Source: Callaeas wilsoni
Lineage: Eukaryota > Chordata > Aves > Passeriformes > Callaeidae
DNA length: 64,000 nt
NCBI GenBank assembly: GCA_013398955.1
Contig: VWPU01013448.1
Location: forward strand, 124,001-188,000
Reading direction: 5' to 3'
This document shows, piece after piece, positions 41,729 through 53,415 of this stretch. Each line of letters begins with the position of its first letter. Position 1 is the first letter of the stretch. The notes under the pieces were generated by a model that was not told the origin of the DNA, ran no database searches, and was given only the letters and a program-made list of their open reading frames with translations. The translations under genes were made by a program, and so were the position numbers.

Positions 41729-43353
41729 GTAAAGTTGAATATCAGCATTTCTGAGAAGGCATCTTGGTTATTTCTGTGTGTTCTGAAAGTGCTGTAGGTA
41801 CTAGACAGACATCTACTAAAGGTTTTGTTTATAAAAATGCTCCTAAAATGTATGAGTGTTTTTTAAAGATCTGAGGCTCACTTTGTATACTCTCTATTTT
41901 AGTAATTTTCTACTGTTTCCTGACAAGTCAGAGAGATGTATTTGCAAGCAGGGGATAGAATTTCTTGTAAATGAGAAAATGAACTAAAATTTTTAATCTT
42001 GGAATCAAGCAGCCATTAGAGTATTGTAGATAGCTCTTCAGATCATGGTTAGGTTCTAGAATGATACCTTCTGGCTGTTGTTTGAGGAGTCTCAGTGATT
42101 CTGACATTGCCTTGTGAGCCTATAAAAGGCTTGCTTTCTTTCTTTCCTTTCTTTCTGGTAAGAAAATTACTTGCAGTGATTTTGGCTTTGAATCACTGCC
42201 AATGACAGTGAAGCAATGTTATTCATCACGTAATTCAACATTCAATTTGATTTTTAGTTTGGCTTTGCACTTCAGCATTTATCAGATCATCTGCACATTT
42301 TGAAATGATTCTGCTTCCCCTATTTATATGTACTACAGGAGATCTTTTTCAGATTATATTTTCTTATTTTGGTGGTCTTTTTCCATTTTAATTTATTTGG
42401 TACATTACACTTTTATATACTTGAGACTAGCAGGCCATCTAATGCATCTTTATCATGAGATTTATGGTAGTTTGGTCACCTCTTTCAAGAAGGTGGGCAC
42501 CTTAGATCTTCCAGAAGGGGAATAGGGCTGCAAAGAAAGTAATAGAGGATTTCTTGGTGCATGATTTACTTCTGTTGCACTTCAGTGAAGAGTTCTAGAC
42601 ACAATGGGATTACTGGAGCCATTGCACAGACTCATGTGCTATTCAGATTCTTACTGTAATCTGAACCAAAATTTTTCATGGAAGCCTGGGTAAATTTCTA
42701 AAAGTTGTCAATGTTTGCACTCATCCAGTCATGCTGCAGGCCTTGAAAACAGTAAAATAAAGGTACCTGCATTTAGTAATGGCCATGGTAGAATCATGTC
42801 AGGTAGGACATTACATATTCAAAAAAGTTATTGTGTAAACAGAGCTAGTCAAATTCTGAAGACAATTGATTTAAGCAGTTTTACCACGGCAGAGATTCAG
42901 AAGACCTTAAGTCTGGATTGTCACTCAGAAAACTGTTGCTTGTACATGCTAGTCAGCATTTAATAAAATCTTAAAGTCATAGTAAACTCAAATCAGGGCA
43001 TGGACTAAGTTAATACTAGGCCACTTCTTAAAAGACATAGTTACATAAGAGAAATCTTTTGGCCTCAAAGGAGTGAAACATATTCAAAGTAACAGAACAA
43101 TAAGAAAATATATTGGAGAAATATTTGCCTTGAAAATTTACCTGCTGCCACTGCTTGATTTAATAGCATGGGAGGCTCTGAAGCTGACAGTAAGATGCCT
43201 GTGTGCATACTGGACACAGCTGATTTCTACTATCGAAGAATCCATGGTAACATCTTGAGTCAAAAAATGTTTTCTGGTTGGTTTGTTTGGGATTTTTTTC
43301 CATCAAAAAGCAGCATAGTTAAAGTTCTATATTTTATGGCTTCTATTCTACAG
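41729..43353 (+). other. DPYD: DPYD intron 10 (1,625 bp), unusually short
   Basis: The intron starts GTAAAG and ends TTCTATTCTACAG. A short CTTT/CCTTT pyrimidine repeat lies at about 42131-42156. No transposable element or RNA gene was recognised. The frame upstream of exon 11 stays open from 43168 across the acceptor into the exon, which is a chance extension. In human the equivalent intron must exceed 5.9 kb, since the c.1129-5923 variant lies within it, so this intron is much shorter. Confidence 0.9.
42131..42156 (+). repeat. Short CTTT/CCTTT microsatellite
   Basis: The run CTTTCTTTCTTTCCTTTCTTTC is an imperfect tetranucleotide pyrimidine repeat in intron 10. It is far from both exons, so no effect on splicing is suggested. 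Confidence 0.75.
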
Positions 43354-43564
43354 ATGGAACTCGCAAAAGAAGAGAAGTGTGAATTTCTGCCTTTCCTCTC
43401 TCCTCGGAAAGTTGTTCTTAAAGGTGGACAAATTGTTGCTATGGAATTTGTTCGAACTGAGCAAGACAGTGACGGAAACTGGAAAGAAGATGAGGATCAG
43501 GTTGTCCGTCTGAAAGCCGACGTGGTGATCAGTGCCTTTGGCTCTGTTTTAAGTGACAGTAAAG
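43354..43564 (+). CDS. DPYD: DPYD exon 11: end of NADPH domain
   Basis: The 211-nt exon encodes residues 377-446 and the first base of Val447. It starts [20 protein letters not shown] after TTCTACAG and ends [11 protein letters not shown] before GTAACC (phase 0 in, 1 out). It forms the second half of NADPH domain III. The Ala437-Phe438-Gly439 contact of the nucleotide is present in DVVISAFG. Met406, polymorphic in people (M406I), is Met here. The acidic loop around 413-424 ([13 protein letters not shown]) differs from human at a few positions, as expected for a surface loop. Length and phase equal human exon 11 (c.1129-1339). Confidence 0.98.
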
Positions 43565-45797
43565 GTAACCCTGACTAATGCAAATAGAGATTATTTTAGC
43601 TGCAGCCATATCCTGTCCTTTGACGGTTTTGTGAAATGGGTCTTCTGGGGGTTGCTCAGCTTGTGACTGCTGGTCCTTACAGGAGTTTGTCTGTCAGGTA
43701 CACCTTTTAGGAAAAAACTTGGGGGTCTGGCAACTGGGCAGTTCTCTGCATATTGCTGCATAGAGCTGGGAATCAGCATAGAAGTGCAGTTGCTCAGCAT
43801 GTATTTTTCTTTTTAATGCAAGTGGGATCTCAAGGAAACTCTTGGGAATTTCTTCTGGTCTCATTAATTAACTCAAGAGAAACTCATTATATTACATCTT
43901 TAAGCTGAACCAATCTGATCTCTGAAATGTCTCTTTTTTTTTTTTTTTTACCCTAGCAAATTAAACAGGCATTGAAGCATTCATTATTCTGGTTCAGCTG
44001 GTCTGGGTATTACTTATTTCTTGTGCATATACAAGAGAACTGTGACTTCTTTCTTACACAGTATTTCTTAGTTGTACTTTACAAAGTTCAGTCTTAAAAC
44101 TTAGCAATTACTTAATTCCGTATTAAAGATACAGAAATTGGCACATTGATGACATTTCAGAGACTGGACAAATTGTGTGCATTCAGCAGAGAGATGAACA
44201 TGAATACAGCTAAGAACGTGGGAACTGAGCAGTGTTTAGACTGTTCTCTTCTGACACTAGGTTAGACTTTAAAAGTTCAGGCATGTACCTTGAATGTGCC
44301 TCAAAAGTTAAAAACATGGACTCGGCAGAAGACACATTGATAAAATGAGTAAGTCTTCAGCTTGGAGACAGTCGTCTAGGTTAGCAGGTTCTGAAAGCCT
44401 TAGTGAACAAATGTGCCTGCCTCTCGAGGGCATGGTCATGCCAGCCAATTAACCCATGACATGTCGTCATGGTCCTTTGGGTATAAATGCTCTGACAGAG
44501 GGCTTGGAAAGTGCCTCAGATTGCACAAGACCAGAAAATTTGGTATTCGAAATTTCATACCATAATGTGCTTTTGTGAATCTTTGCAATCGAGGAAAATG
44601 GTAAATCCAAAGTGATCTAAGCAGGCTCTAAAGCTGAATGATGTGCTCTACACTCCCTGCTCAATATCCAGTTGTATAGAATGGCAAACCATCATGCAGC
44701 CATGAGAACAGTCTAAACCCTCTCCTACAGTAAAAAGAAGGGTCAGCCTGGTATTGTGAGGAACATGTGAAGTGAGTACCAGGAGCAGTCCTATCCTGTG
44801 TGTGCTGCTATGGCTTTGGGATAGTTTCTTGCATCCTAGGCTGTTTCTAGACATTGACTGTGCCCAGCTGTGTACAGTGCTCATCACTTCTGACTGCCTC
44901 CCGGCTGCTGCTGCCTCCTGCTCTGCAGGGCACAGGAGCTGCAGGCTGTGTCTCTGAGAGAGCAGACTCCCATTCCTCTTGGAGCCACTTTGCTGTGGAA
45001 AGACTCTGGCATTTGTGTGGGTCCTGTTTCAGGGCTCAGTCTAACCTCCAGGAAACCAGGAGAAGAATATTTAAGATTTTTTTAAGAGATTCATTAACTA
45101 CTCTGATGATGGTGTTGATCGACAGAATTTTGGCAAATTTTGTTGGTGTTATTTTTAATACCCCGTGTTCAGGTTTTTTGGAAGGTTTTCGAGAATCTCA
45201 TGTGGTAAATCAATATTAATCTATGCAATCAATATATTTTGTTGTGATTCATAGACCTCATGATACAGGAGTGGTACTGTTTTCTCCCACATTAAAAATT
45301 ACCTCAATTAAAAGATTGAACTTACTGTGTTGCTTAGCCATAGTACTGTGCCAGTCTTGCATTTCCTAGGGCGCATTCACAGTCTAAATTAATTGTTGAG
45401 AGGTTTTTAAATAGGAACATAAAATGGGAGGGGAACAGTCATGCAGTGAGCTGATCATGAGAGAAGAGAGTCATTTACTTTGGGGGTGAGCAAAACACCT
45501 CAGTTTCACGCTGTATTTTGGGTGAAACTGCTGTTAGAAGAGCAATCAAATAAAAAGGAAAAATGCAAGTCATTTGTTTTGGATGTTGTGAAAGTGAAAA
45601 GCAACTAAGACTTGAGTGCATGAAGTGCTTATTTTGAGCATACCATTTCAGCTGCTTTTAAGCCTTTTTTTTTTTTTTAATATTTTTTTTTTTTTACAGC
45701 TGTCTTAATGAAAGTCAAATTTGCTTTTCACCATTGAGCTGGATTACAACCAAAACTCCAGACTACCTTAGTATACATAACAAAAGGAAATGAAAAA

Positions 45798-45853
45798 GAA
45801 AAAAAAAACAACACCAAAACATCATCTTAGTGTTTTGTTGTGGGTTTTTTTTT
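45798..45853. repeat. Imperfect inverted repeat (A/C-rich arm, T/G-rich arm)
   Basis: An A-run followed by ACAACACCAAAAC (to 45820) is followed after about ten bases by TGTTTTGTTGTGGG and a T-run (45831-45853). The arms pair with a few mismatches. It lies in low-complexity sequence, so it may be chance or an old simple-repeat inversion. It is not like a microRNA precursor because the arms are nearly pure homopolymer. Confidence 0.5.
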
Positions 45854-45957
45854 GGCTTTTTTTTTGTGGTTGATTGGTTTTTCTAAACGAAGCACACTTC
45901 CGTATTCAAGAGATGAAAATATTCAGGTGTTCCCCATCAAAAGATGGAGATGAAAAT

Positions 45958-46083
45958 ACTGGAAGTACTCAAAACTGGACAATGCCATGAGCAAAATGAT
46001 TTGACTTGGAACTTGATCTAACTTTGAAAGGAATGGAATAGGCAACCTCCAGAGGGCCCTTCTTGTCTCAGTTATTCTGTGAC
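45958..46083 (+). mobile_element. CR1 LINE 3' fragment (highly diverged)
   Basis: The order of segments follows a CR1 3' end: CTGGAAGTACTCAAAACTGG, ACAATGCCATGAGCAA, a degraded ACTTGATCTAACTTTGAAAGG where the TTTGAGCAGG/GTTGGACTAGATGAC region belongs, then CAACCTCCAGAGGGCCCTTC and CAGTTATTCTGTGAC. The final ATTCTGTGA unit is the usual CR1 terminus. Divergence is high, so the family is clear but the subfamily is not. Confidence 0.7.
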
Positions 46084-49000
46084 TGGGTGACTCAGGTGCA
46101 GGTTGAATAAACATGTTAATTGCTGCTCATACAAAGAGGTCTATCAATTGACCTAATTCGCGAGGCACCTCAGGGAACTGCAAATGCAGTATTGGTATGG
46201 GCTAAGATAGCAGGTTATATCCTATAAATGCTGGTTCTACTGATACAAGAATGAAGAAAATACTGTCAAAACCAGAGTGATTAAAATTAGACTTAGCCCG
46301 AGTTCAACAAAGTGTTCAGGGCAGCCTTGATGCTCATGTTGGAAAGTTTTATAAGAAGCCATAAGTGTGTGGGTGACTGAGCAGAAATAGCTCATAGGTT
46401 AGAAAGTTTTTTCTAGTCTATTATCCTCAACAAGATGTTTCCTATTCTTGCATGGTAAGTGTTAAATTTGCAGCTGAGATTCCATGCATTCACAATAGGC
46501 ATTTATTCGTTTTTGTTTTGTTAAATAAAATGCTGATTATGTTTTTAAGTAACAGTTCCAGTGGGTATCCATCCTCCCGTTGAGAATCATATAAATGCAT
46601 CACTTACTTAAAAAAATTGACTCCTAGTTTCATTTTATGTTCCTGAAGTTGCTTAGAGGTAAAACAGGGGAGTTGCCTTCTAGACTGTTTTAAGAAAGTT
46701 ACCATTTTACTAAAACTAGTAAAAAACCAGTCCAACCAATTGTTTAAATCCAACTACTGCAGATGGAGTAAGAAAAATGTTTTGCTAATTCTTGAAGAAA
46801 AATATTTTTGCAAGTAGAAGCTGCTTTATTTTAACTGCAAAGCTTACCAGAGCCTTCCAGCCATCCTAACTGACCCACAAAAATAGAGCTGTGAGAGGAA
46901 TTTTGTACTTTTCCTTTGGTTTTTGCTTTTTTGCTTAGTTTGTTATTTTTGAGACCTACAATGTATAAGTGAATTACTGAAATACCTTCTATCACCATTC
47001 CTAATTGCAGCTACTCAACATATACAATTGCAATTCTGTGTACTGCCTCACACTGTGTTCAGCCTCTACATCCTGCTTAACACCAGTCCAGCTGGTTTTA
47101 AAGTCTGAGCTTTGAATACTCCTTTTCTGATCTATTTCCTTCTGGTAGGCAAAATGAGCAATACTTTTGGACAGCAAAATTTTGGAACAAATGCCCTTGT
47201 TCTGATTTATTTTTCATGAATTTCCAAGGAGACCATGGAGGAAGTATGGAAAATAGTGCTCAAAATGCACTACAAAATTCAGTGCAGAAGAAGGGACTAA
47301 GCCAGGATAGGAGACTGGCAAACTAAGTTTAGTTTGACACTCTTTTTAGCAGGCAGCAGTAAGAGGAAGAATTCCCATGTAACCAGAACACTGAGTCTTA
47401 GCATGATAATGTCTATTTTATTTTCCTGGAGAGGCAAAAAAAAAAAGCAAAAATATCCAAGCAAACTCCAAGTACCACCTGTGAAAAAAACCCCCAGAAA
47501 TAGTAAGTTATTTGTGGACCAAAATATGTTTTATGAAAATGTTTGTAGTAGCTAGCTATTGCATCATGACTGAAGGGCAAAACTTTATTTCAAAGTTCCT
47601 GGAATCAGTCACAACTTTCAGGTATTTTGCTTTTACTTTTAGTGCAATGGTCATCTTTCTTGGAAACTGCAGCAGCAAACCCCAGGCTTACTGCTCACCT
47701 AGAATAGGTATCAACATACAGTAAAGAGAGCTTTTGCCAAGTTGTTTACAATTTTATACTTTAACCCACTCATATTTAATTTTTATTTCTACACTTTGAG
47801 AAGTATTTGCTAGGGAACAAAGGGAAAAAGTTTGCAGAGCTCTGACCTCATAAGTGAAAAAGATTTTAGTTTTCCTTTGAACAAATATAGATCTTCAAAT
47901 GGCACAGAAACCAGGAGTCCCAGAACTTGGAAGGAGTGTTGAGTTTCTTCATACAGCCTGCTCAGACAACTGGGTAGCTTTGGCCTCAGACTACTGGAGC
48001 CTTGACTAGCTAATAAAAGAGTAACGGGGAGGAAGAGAGGCCGTGATACCCCAGCTGGGAACGCCCTGGCATCTCCCTGCTAGCACAGCATCTGCCTTGC
48101 ACCAACAGGCTTTGAGTCACCAGATTTGTAAAAAAATTGTTATATAAAACTGGAATTTATATACATTCAAAAGATTCCTATTGAAATAGGTAGGAGTTTT
48201 CCTGCTGAGTCATTTGGAATCAGTTTTTTCTCCACAAATAGGTTTACTGAACGAGTTTGGGTGCAGCAGTTCCACACTCTGAAATGATGACCCATTTCCA
48301 ATATCCAAAAGTGGCTTCGTGATGCTTTCTAAAGCCCTGTTTACTTAGGGCAGAAATTCTGCTCTTTGAGTTGATAGACATCAGACACTTTTGCTTGCTG
48401 GTGACAGACAGAAAACAAAGTCAGTAGCAGCTTGCAGCAGGACCCTCTCCCACTGTAACTGGACCCAGCTTTATCCAGTCAAACCACTTTTTAATGCTGT
48501 TCAGGACACTAGTGGGGTAGAGAATGCTGGAAGCATGATTGTGCCTTTCTTTATTTGCTTGGCATTTAGACTGGGCGATGTCACAGTGCATGTGACAGCT
48601 GTAGTTATACATTTTACATTAACAAAGTTACAGTATGTTTGTATTTTTCAGAAGTAATGCTACTATTCACTTTAAAGGAATTCTGTAAGATGGATATCAA
48701 AAATAACATTAATGAGCTACTAAAGCTAAAATTATAGGAACTTACAAAATTGGTTAAACATAAAAACCATTAAACTGTTTATTGAAGCTTCACAGATATA
48801 CTGCAGCTAATGAGCATTTCTGCTATTTAAATAAGCCCAAATTGAACACACATTACATAGATGCATAATTAGTCATGGCAGTCACACAGAGACTCACTTT
48901 TAAAGCTTTATTTGAGGAATCTTTTCCATTTGATTTGTTTTGTTAATTAAAATATTTTTTCTGTATTCACTTATATTTTAATATTGTTTTTGCAAATGCT

Positions 49001-51688
49001 ATAATTTACTGCTGTGTTTCCAATTGTGTTTGTTTGCGCTGTGAATATAGCGAATTTGGAAAATATATTCAGCACTGTCCTTTTGTTTGGTGTTATTTGT
49101 GTTAGCATCACTTGATAGCAGTAGAATAATTAAATTGTATGTTGTCTTTCATCCAGAACGATCTTTTCAAATGATATATAATATCTCACTAGGCTGGGGA
49201 GGAGACAGAAGCACAAACATAGGATTTTAGTTTGAATTTTCAAGAGAAAAGCTCTGTTAGTTTTAAACTTTGAAGACTGGAACTGAAAGGGTGAAGGTTT
49301 TTAAAGATAGTCTTTACCTCTCTCCCAAATCAAGCACCAAACATTAAATACCAGGTTTGCTTGTTGTTCTGTGTCAAACACCAATTCAGAGAACCAACAG
49401 TTCGAGCTCACGTTTTCTCTTGGGCTCTCTCACCCCTGCAGGGGCAGAGAAGGGACTTCCCTTTGTGAAGAAAAGTTCTCCCCTTTTGTGCAGGTGGTCT
49501 AGGAGGTGGCTCCTTCAGCCTCCCAGTTGCACCAGGTATCAGATCCAAATTGTGAGGCTGTTAGGAGCTCTTATATAAAATGCTTTTGAACCATGCCCTT
49601 TTTTAAATATAACCTAAATCTTGGAGATTATAAGAAAGAAAGAAATAGCAGTTGGATCCCATGTCAACCTTGCCACCAGGGAAATGTTCTTTCTCAATTT
49701 TAAAAATACTGATCAGGCAGACAAATCCCCAGGCCTGGAGAGATGTTTCAGGTGAAGATATGTTGGGCATTCTTCACACTCAAAAAGCTTTTGGTATAAT
49801 TATGTCCAGACAGCTATTTTAGAACAAAGCAATTCAAAGAGATTTCAGAAATGTAATAGATACGGGATAACAGAGGTAATACCCTATTTTTCCACAAGAT
49901 GAAATAAGTAGTCAGAACTTCCAGTTTTACATCATTTCTTTTGAAAAACTACATTTTTGACAGCATGTTGTCCTCAGACACCTTTACTGTGGTTCAGTCC
50001 TGTCTCAGACAGAAGTCGTCTATTAAATCTCCACTACCAAATCCTACAGCACCAAATTTTCCTGTATTTTTCCAAACATGTCTTTACAAGCCTGTACATA
50101 TTTAACTTGTGAGAGCTGTCTAGACCACATGCTGAGATGGTACCACTGCATGTACTAAGTTATCCTATATATGACAAATATAAGATGATCAAAAGCTTTC
50201 TTGAAGTACAGACAGTCTGAGGCACAAAGAGAAAGTTAATGTATTGATTTCTGAAGGATTTTTGATAAAACTGCTATAAGCCAACTCTTTCCTTTAAAAA
50301 AACCCACACAAACAGAAAAAGCCCAAACCCAAACAAACCAAACCCCTCATTTTCCAGATGAAAAATGTCTCAGTCTGAAGGTTTTGTTCCATGTGATCTT
50401 TTAGTAATTTAGATATTTTTGCAGGAAATAATTTCTTAAGCTTTTTAGATTGTTGCTACCCAAATATTATTTTTGTCAACTTAAGCCACATGTGCCAGGT
50501 GGGAGAGATTGTGCAATCAATAGGTCTTGCAAATAGATGAAATACTTCTGGTAGAAAATCTGCTACAGTCTTTCAGGTTAGAACTGTCTTCTCTGACTTG
50601 GCTTCTGAACAAGTTGCAAAAAGTTCCTTTGAATTTGAGTCCTCTTGATGTGTTTGCAAATGCCAGGGGTGAGGAGGACAGCATAGGTGGGACAAGTAGG
50701 TGACAACGTTTATGCCTTGCTTCCTGTTTAATTAATTTGCCCCTGATTATACATAGCTTCCACTTTGAAATACACTTCTAATATATGATTTGGAGGTGAA
50801 AGGAGATGCAGAGCCCTGGATGAAAATCCCATCACTGTGGTGTGCAGGAAAGCTGTGTTTGAAGCTTGCTCCGTGCTGAGGAGTGCGCTGGGACAATACC
50901 ATGACTTTGCCCTTTGTTTTGGAGAAATCTTTGTCTTAAACTGGCAGGTTTCTCTTTTACGTTTATGACAGTGCAACTACATCAGTTTAATTGACCTTGG
51001 CAATCCGCATCTGCCTGTGGTATGTCCCTGAGGGACACTGCAATTTTAAGCTGCATTTTATTGCAGAATCTTCGGTTACTGCAGACAAAGCTATATAGCC
51101 CCCCCGTTTTGATAGATGCCATCAAAATTTGCTAAAAATATGCATTGAAAACATTATTCTCTTAATGAAGCTACTTTGAAGTGCCTTGTGAATATAATAA
51201 TTTGAAAAATATTAACAGAGTGTTTTTCTGAGCATTTATGTGTATTTAATGAAATTTATGTAATGCCATGCAGTATAAAAATATTTTTATTTTCACATCT
51301 ACATTATTTGGAGGACAGTAGTATTTCATGTGCAAAATGCCTATGTGTGCTGTTTTCAAACAGCATGAAAAATATTAAGATCTCTTAATACATGCTTTAA
51401 AAACAATTCAGAAATTTTAGTGAAAAAGATACAGAATATATTGTCTTCTTGTAACCATTTAATTTTTGATTGTGGCTTTATGGTTTCATTCTTAATATGT
51501 GTAACAAGTTTTGAAGTGAGCCTTTCTTCCAGGAGTTTGAATATTAAGTCAGGATGGCTTTGACTTTAATGAGAGATATCTTTTTCAGCATTAAATTTCC
51601 TTATTGTTATCGGCATATATTTGACAGATTTTAGCAACAGTTTTTTCTTTCTTTTTATTAACATGTTTGTCGTTCACTTTAATTACAG

Positions 51689-51873
51689 TGAGAGAGGCCA
51701 TGGCACCTATCAAGTTTAACAGATGGGGTCTCCCTGAAGTAGACCCAGAAACTATGCAAACAAGTGAAGCCTGGGTGTTTGCAGGGGGTGACATTGGTGG
51801 TATTGCCAACACCACGGTGGAATCCGTGAACGATGGAAAACAAGCTTCCTGGTACATGCACAGATACATACAG
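51689..51873 (+). CDS. DPYD: DPYD exon 12: second FAD-domain segment
   Basis: The 185-nt exon completes Val447 and encodes residues 448-508, beginning [20 protein letters not shown] and ending [10 protein letters not shown] (phase 1 in, 0 out). It follows AATTACAG and precedes GTGACT, a weak donor. It builds the second half of FAD domain II (about 442-524). The diagnostic VFAGGD at 476-481 is the second FAD motif of this oxidoreductase fold, and [14 protein letters not shown] (487-500) is intact. Ser492, site of a reported human variant, is unchanged. The human GGDVVGLANTT reads [11 protein letters not shown] here, a Val-to-Gly change at 483 inside the FAD/NADP loop. Length and phase equal human exon 12 (c.1340-1524). 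Confidence 0.98.
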
Positions 51874-53217
51874 GTGACTTCTTCAAAAGTATTTTTCTCT
51901 TTCCCAGTTTTATCTGCTTTTAGATACTTCTAAAAATAATTTCTTTCTGGTTTTGATTCATTATACAAATTTTGAGAAGCCAATACCTATATTATCTGAT
52001 GATTAGAACATAACAGATTCATTCAGCTTGGATCCCATATTAGAGTTTGAGTAGATGAACTCAGCTTTCTTACATTATCTTAACACTTAAATTCAAGCAA
52101 CATTTTCTTGGCCCCAGCTCTGAATTCCACTCAAGGGTAGTAAGCCTCCCTGCACAACAGACACTGCAAGCAGAAGCCCTAATTGGGTAATTGGGGAAAA
52201 GGAGTGAGCTCTATAAGTATGAAAAAGTAAAACCTTCCAGTAGTGCATAAAGTAAAAATTAACTACTGCCAATGTTGTTACCTGAGGAAGACATTTTTGG
52301 TTTACTAACAGTTTGCAGAACACGCAGGTTATCTACACTGGAACCCAGGTTTGCTCTGATGAGACTGATAAACGGATACAGGAGCTTGACAAAAACTAAA
52401 CACTGAATGTACGGAGGCAAATAATGCAAAGGAGAATTTACGTGAGAAATGTAAGACGTACAGACTTGAAAATCCTGGTAACCACGTCTCCCTTTGGTTC
52501 TCCTTGCATGTTGCTGACTCTGCCCTAATTTTTGTAGTAGAAGAGCACAAAATCTAGAGGAGCTGAAAAGAAACCTCCCGAGACAGACGCAGCCTGGAGA
52601 ACCAGCTGACAAAAAGTGTGTTCGTAGTGCAGGGAACTTTTAAGAAACATGATACATGATTCATTCTCCCACATAAAGAGATTTGAACAACTGAAGTTGG
52701 GACTGTAACAGCTCAATGTCTTTCTCCCCCATCCATCTGCTCAAAGCCTCTCTGATTGCATGTTTGTGCAATTTCATGCTGTTGGGGTCTGATTTCACTT
52801 CCTAAAAATACTTCAACTGAAAGCTTGTTGTTAGTATCTGTGCATATTTTTTCTCACTTGTTCTAAAGCACTGTTTATGTCCTGCCTTCTTAGACCCTAA
52901 GAAAATGCTGAGTGTGAAACATCTTTAACCCCTGACCTGCTTGCTTAATTTCTCACTGCACAGTGATTTTGGGTAACTGTGGTAGGGGATAGAAGGTATC
53001 TCCTTCTTTTTGTCTCCTTATTCAACCTCTTAGAAATACAGGCATCATTTATAAAACCCTCCTTTATCATGTTGCTTCCTCCTCAAAGCTTTTTTTTTTC
53101 CCCCCCTCTGGAATGTATTTAATACTTTGGAAAAAATCTGAATAGTCATGGCTTGAGAGTTAGAATTTTACATCAAGCAGACTTGTGATATTAGAGCATT
53201 TCTGTTACCCTTTGCAG

Positions 53218-53415
53218 GTTTCAAGGCAGCTTATTCAACCTTACAGTCTCACCAGGAAGCTAATGGGAAAGCCTTACAGCAATCTTCACAGGAAAGTTTC
53301 CAAATGTCAAGTGTCACCTTTCCAGCTGTTAGATGAATGGGTTGCCCAAGGGCATTTATTTGGATGTGCAGCCCTTGTAAAATCTGGTTGCCGTGGTGGA
53401 AAATGCTATAATTTG
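53218..53415 (+). other. Candidate in-frame cassette exon in intron 12 (speculative)
   Basis: After a pyrimidine-rich TTTCTGTTACCCTTTGCAG acceptor ending at 53217, 66 codons stay open in phase 0 and are followed by TTG/GTAATT, a moderate donor lacking G at +5. The 198-nt length is a multiple of three and both flanking DPYD exons meet at phase 0, so inclusion would insert 66 residues without changing frame. The product starts VSRQLIQPYSLTRKL and ends GCRGGKCYNL; it contains four cysteines and matches nothing I know. Human DPD has no insert between residues 508 and 509, and chance frames of this size are common in the window, so a false signal is the likelier explanation. Confidence 0.15.

Larger units (their letters stand above)
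43565..51688 (+). other. DPYD: DPYD intron 11 (8.1 kb)
   Basis: The intron runs from GTAACC to TTTAATTACAG. It contains T-runs at about 43932-43949 and 45665-45695, the second ending in an acceptor-like TTTTACAG, an imperfect A/T hairpin at about 45798-45853, and a CR1 3' end at 45958-46083. A G/C-richer patch at about 44780-45060 and another near 49380-49560 were not identified. Open frames such as 44854-45219 lack recognisable domains and are not called. No RNA gene was seen. Confidence 0.9.

Noticed and set aside
41507..41797. 96-codon open frame with its own start
   Set aside because: It is DPYD exon 10 with chance open intron on each side; the splice sites at 41558/41559 and 41728/41729 and the 170-nt length define the exon.
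42060..42125. Possible diverged CR1 end in intron 10
   Set aside because: Only scattered words such as GTGATTCTGAC resemble CR1; order and spacing do not hold up.
43168..43578. 136-codon open frame as a separate gene
   Set aside because: Its second half is DPYD exon 11 in the correct frame. The upstream part is intron 10 that happens to stay open across the acceptor, and the last few codons run past the donor.
44450..44530. LTR-like promoter (GGGTATAAATGC)
   Set aside because: A TATA-like word alone in A/T-rich sequence; no terminal repeats, polyadenylation arrangement or internal region.
45798..45853. MicroRNA hairpin
   Set aside because: The arms are mostly A and T homopolymer with mismatches, unlike a microRNA precursor.
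51591..51869. Frames antisense to exon 12
   Set aside because: They are shadows of the exon on the other strand, with no recognisable domain.
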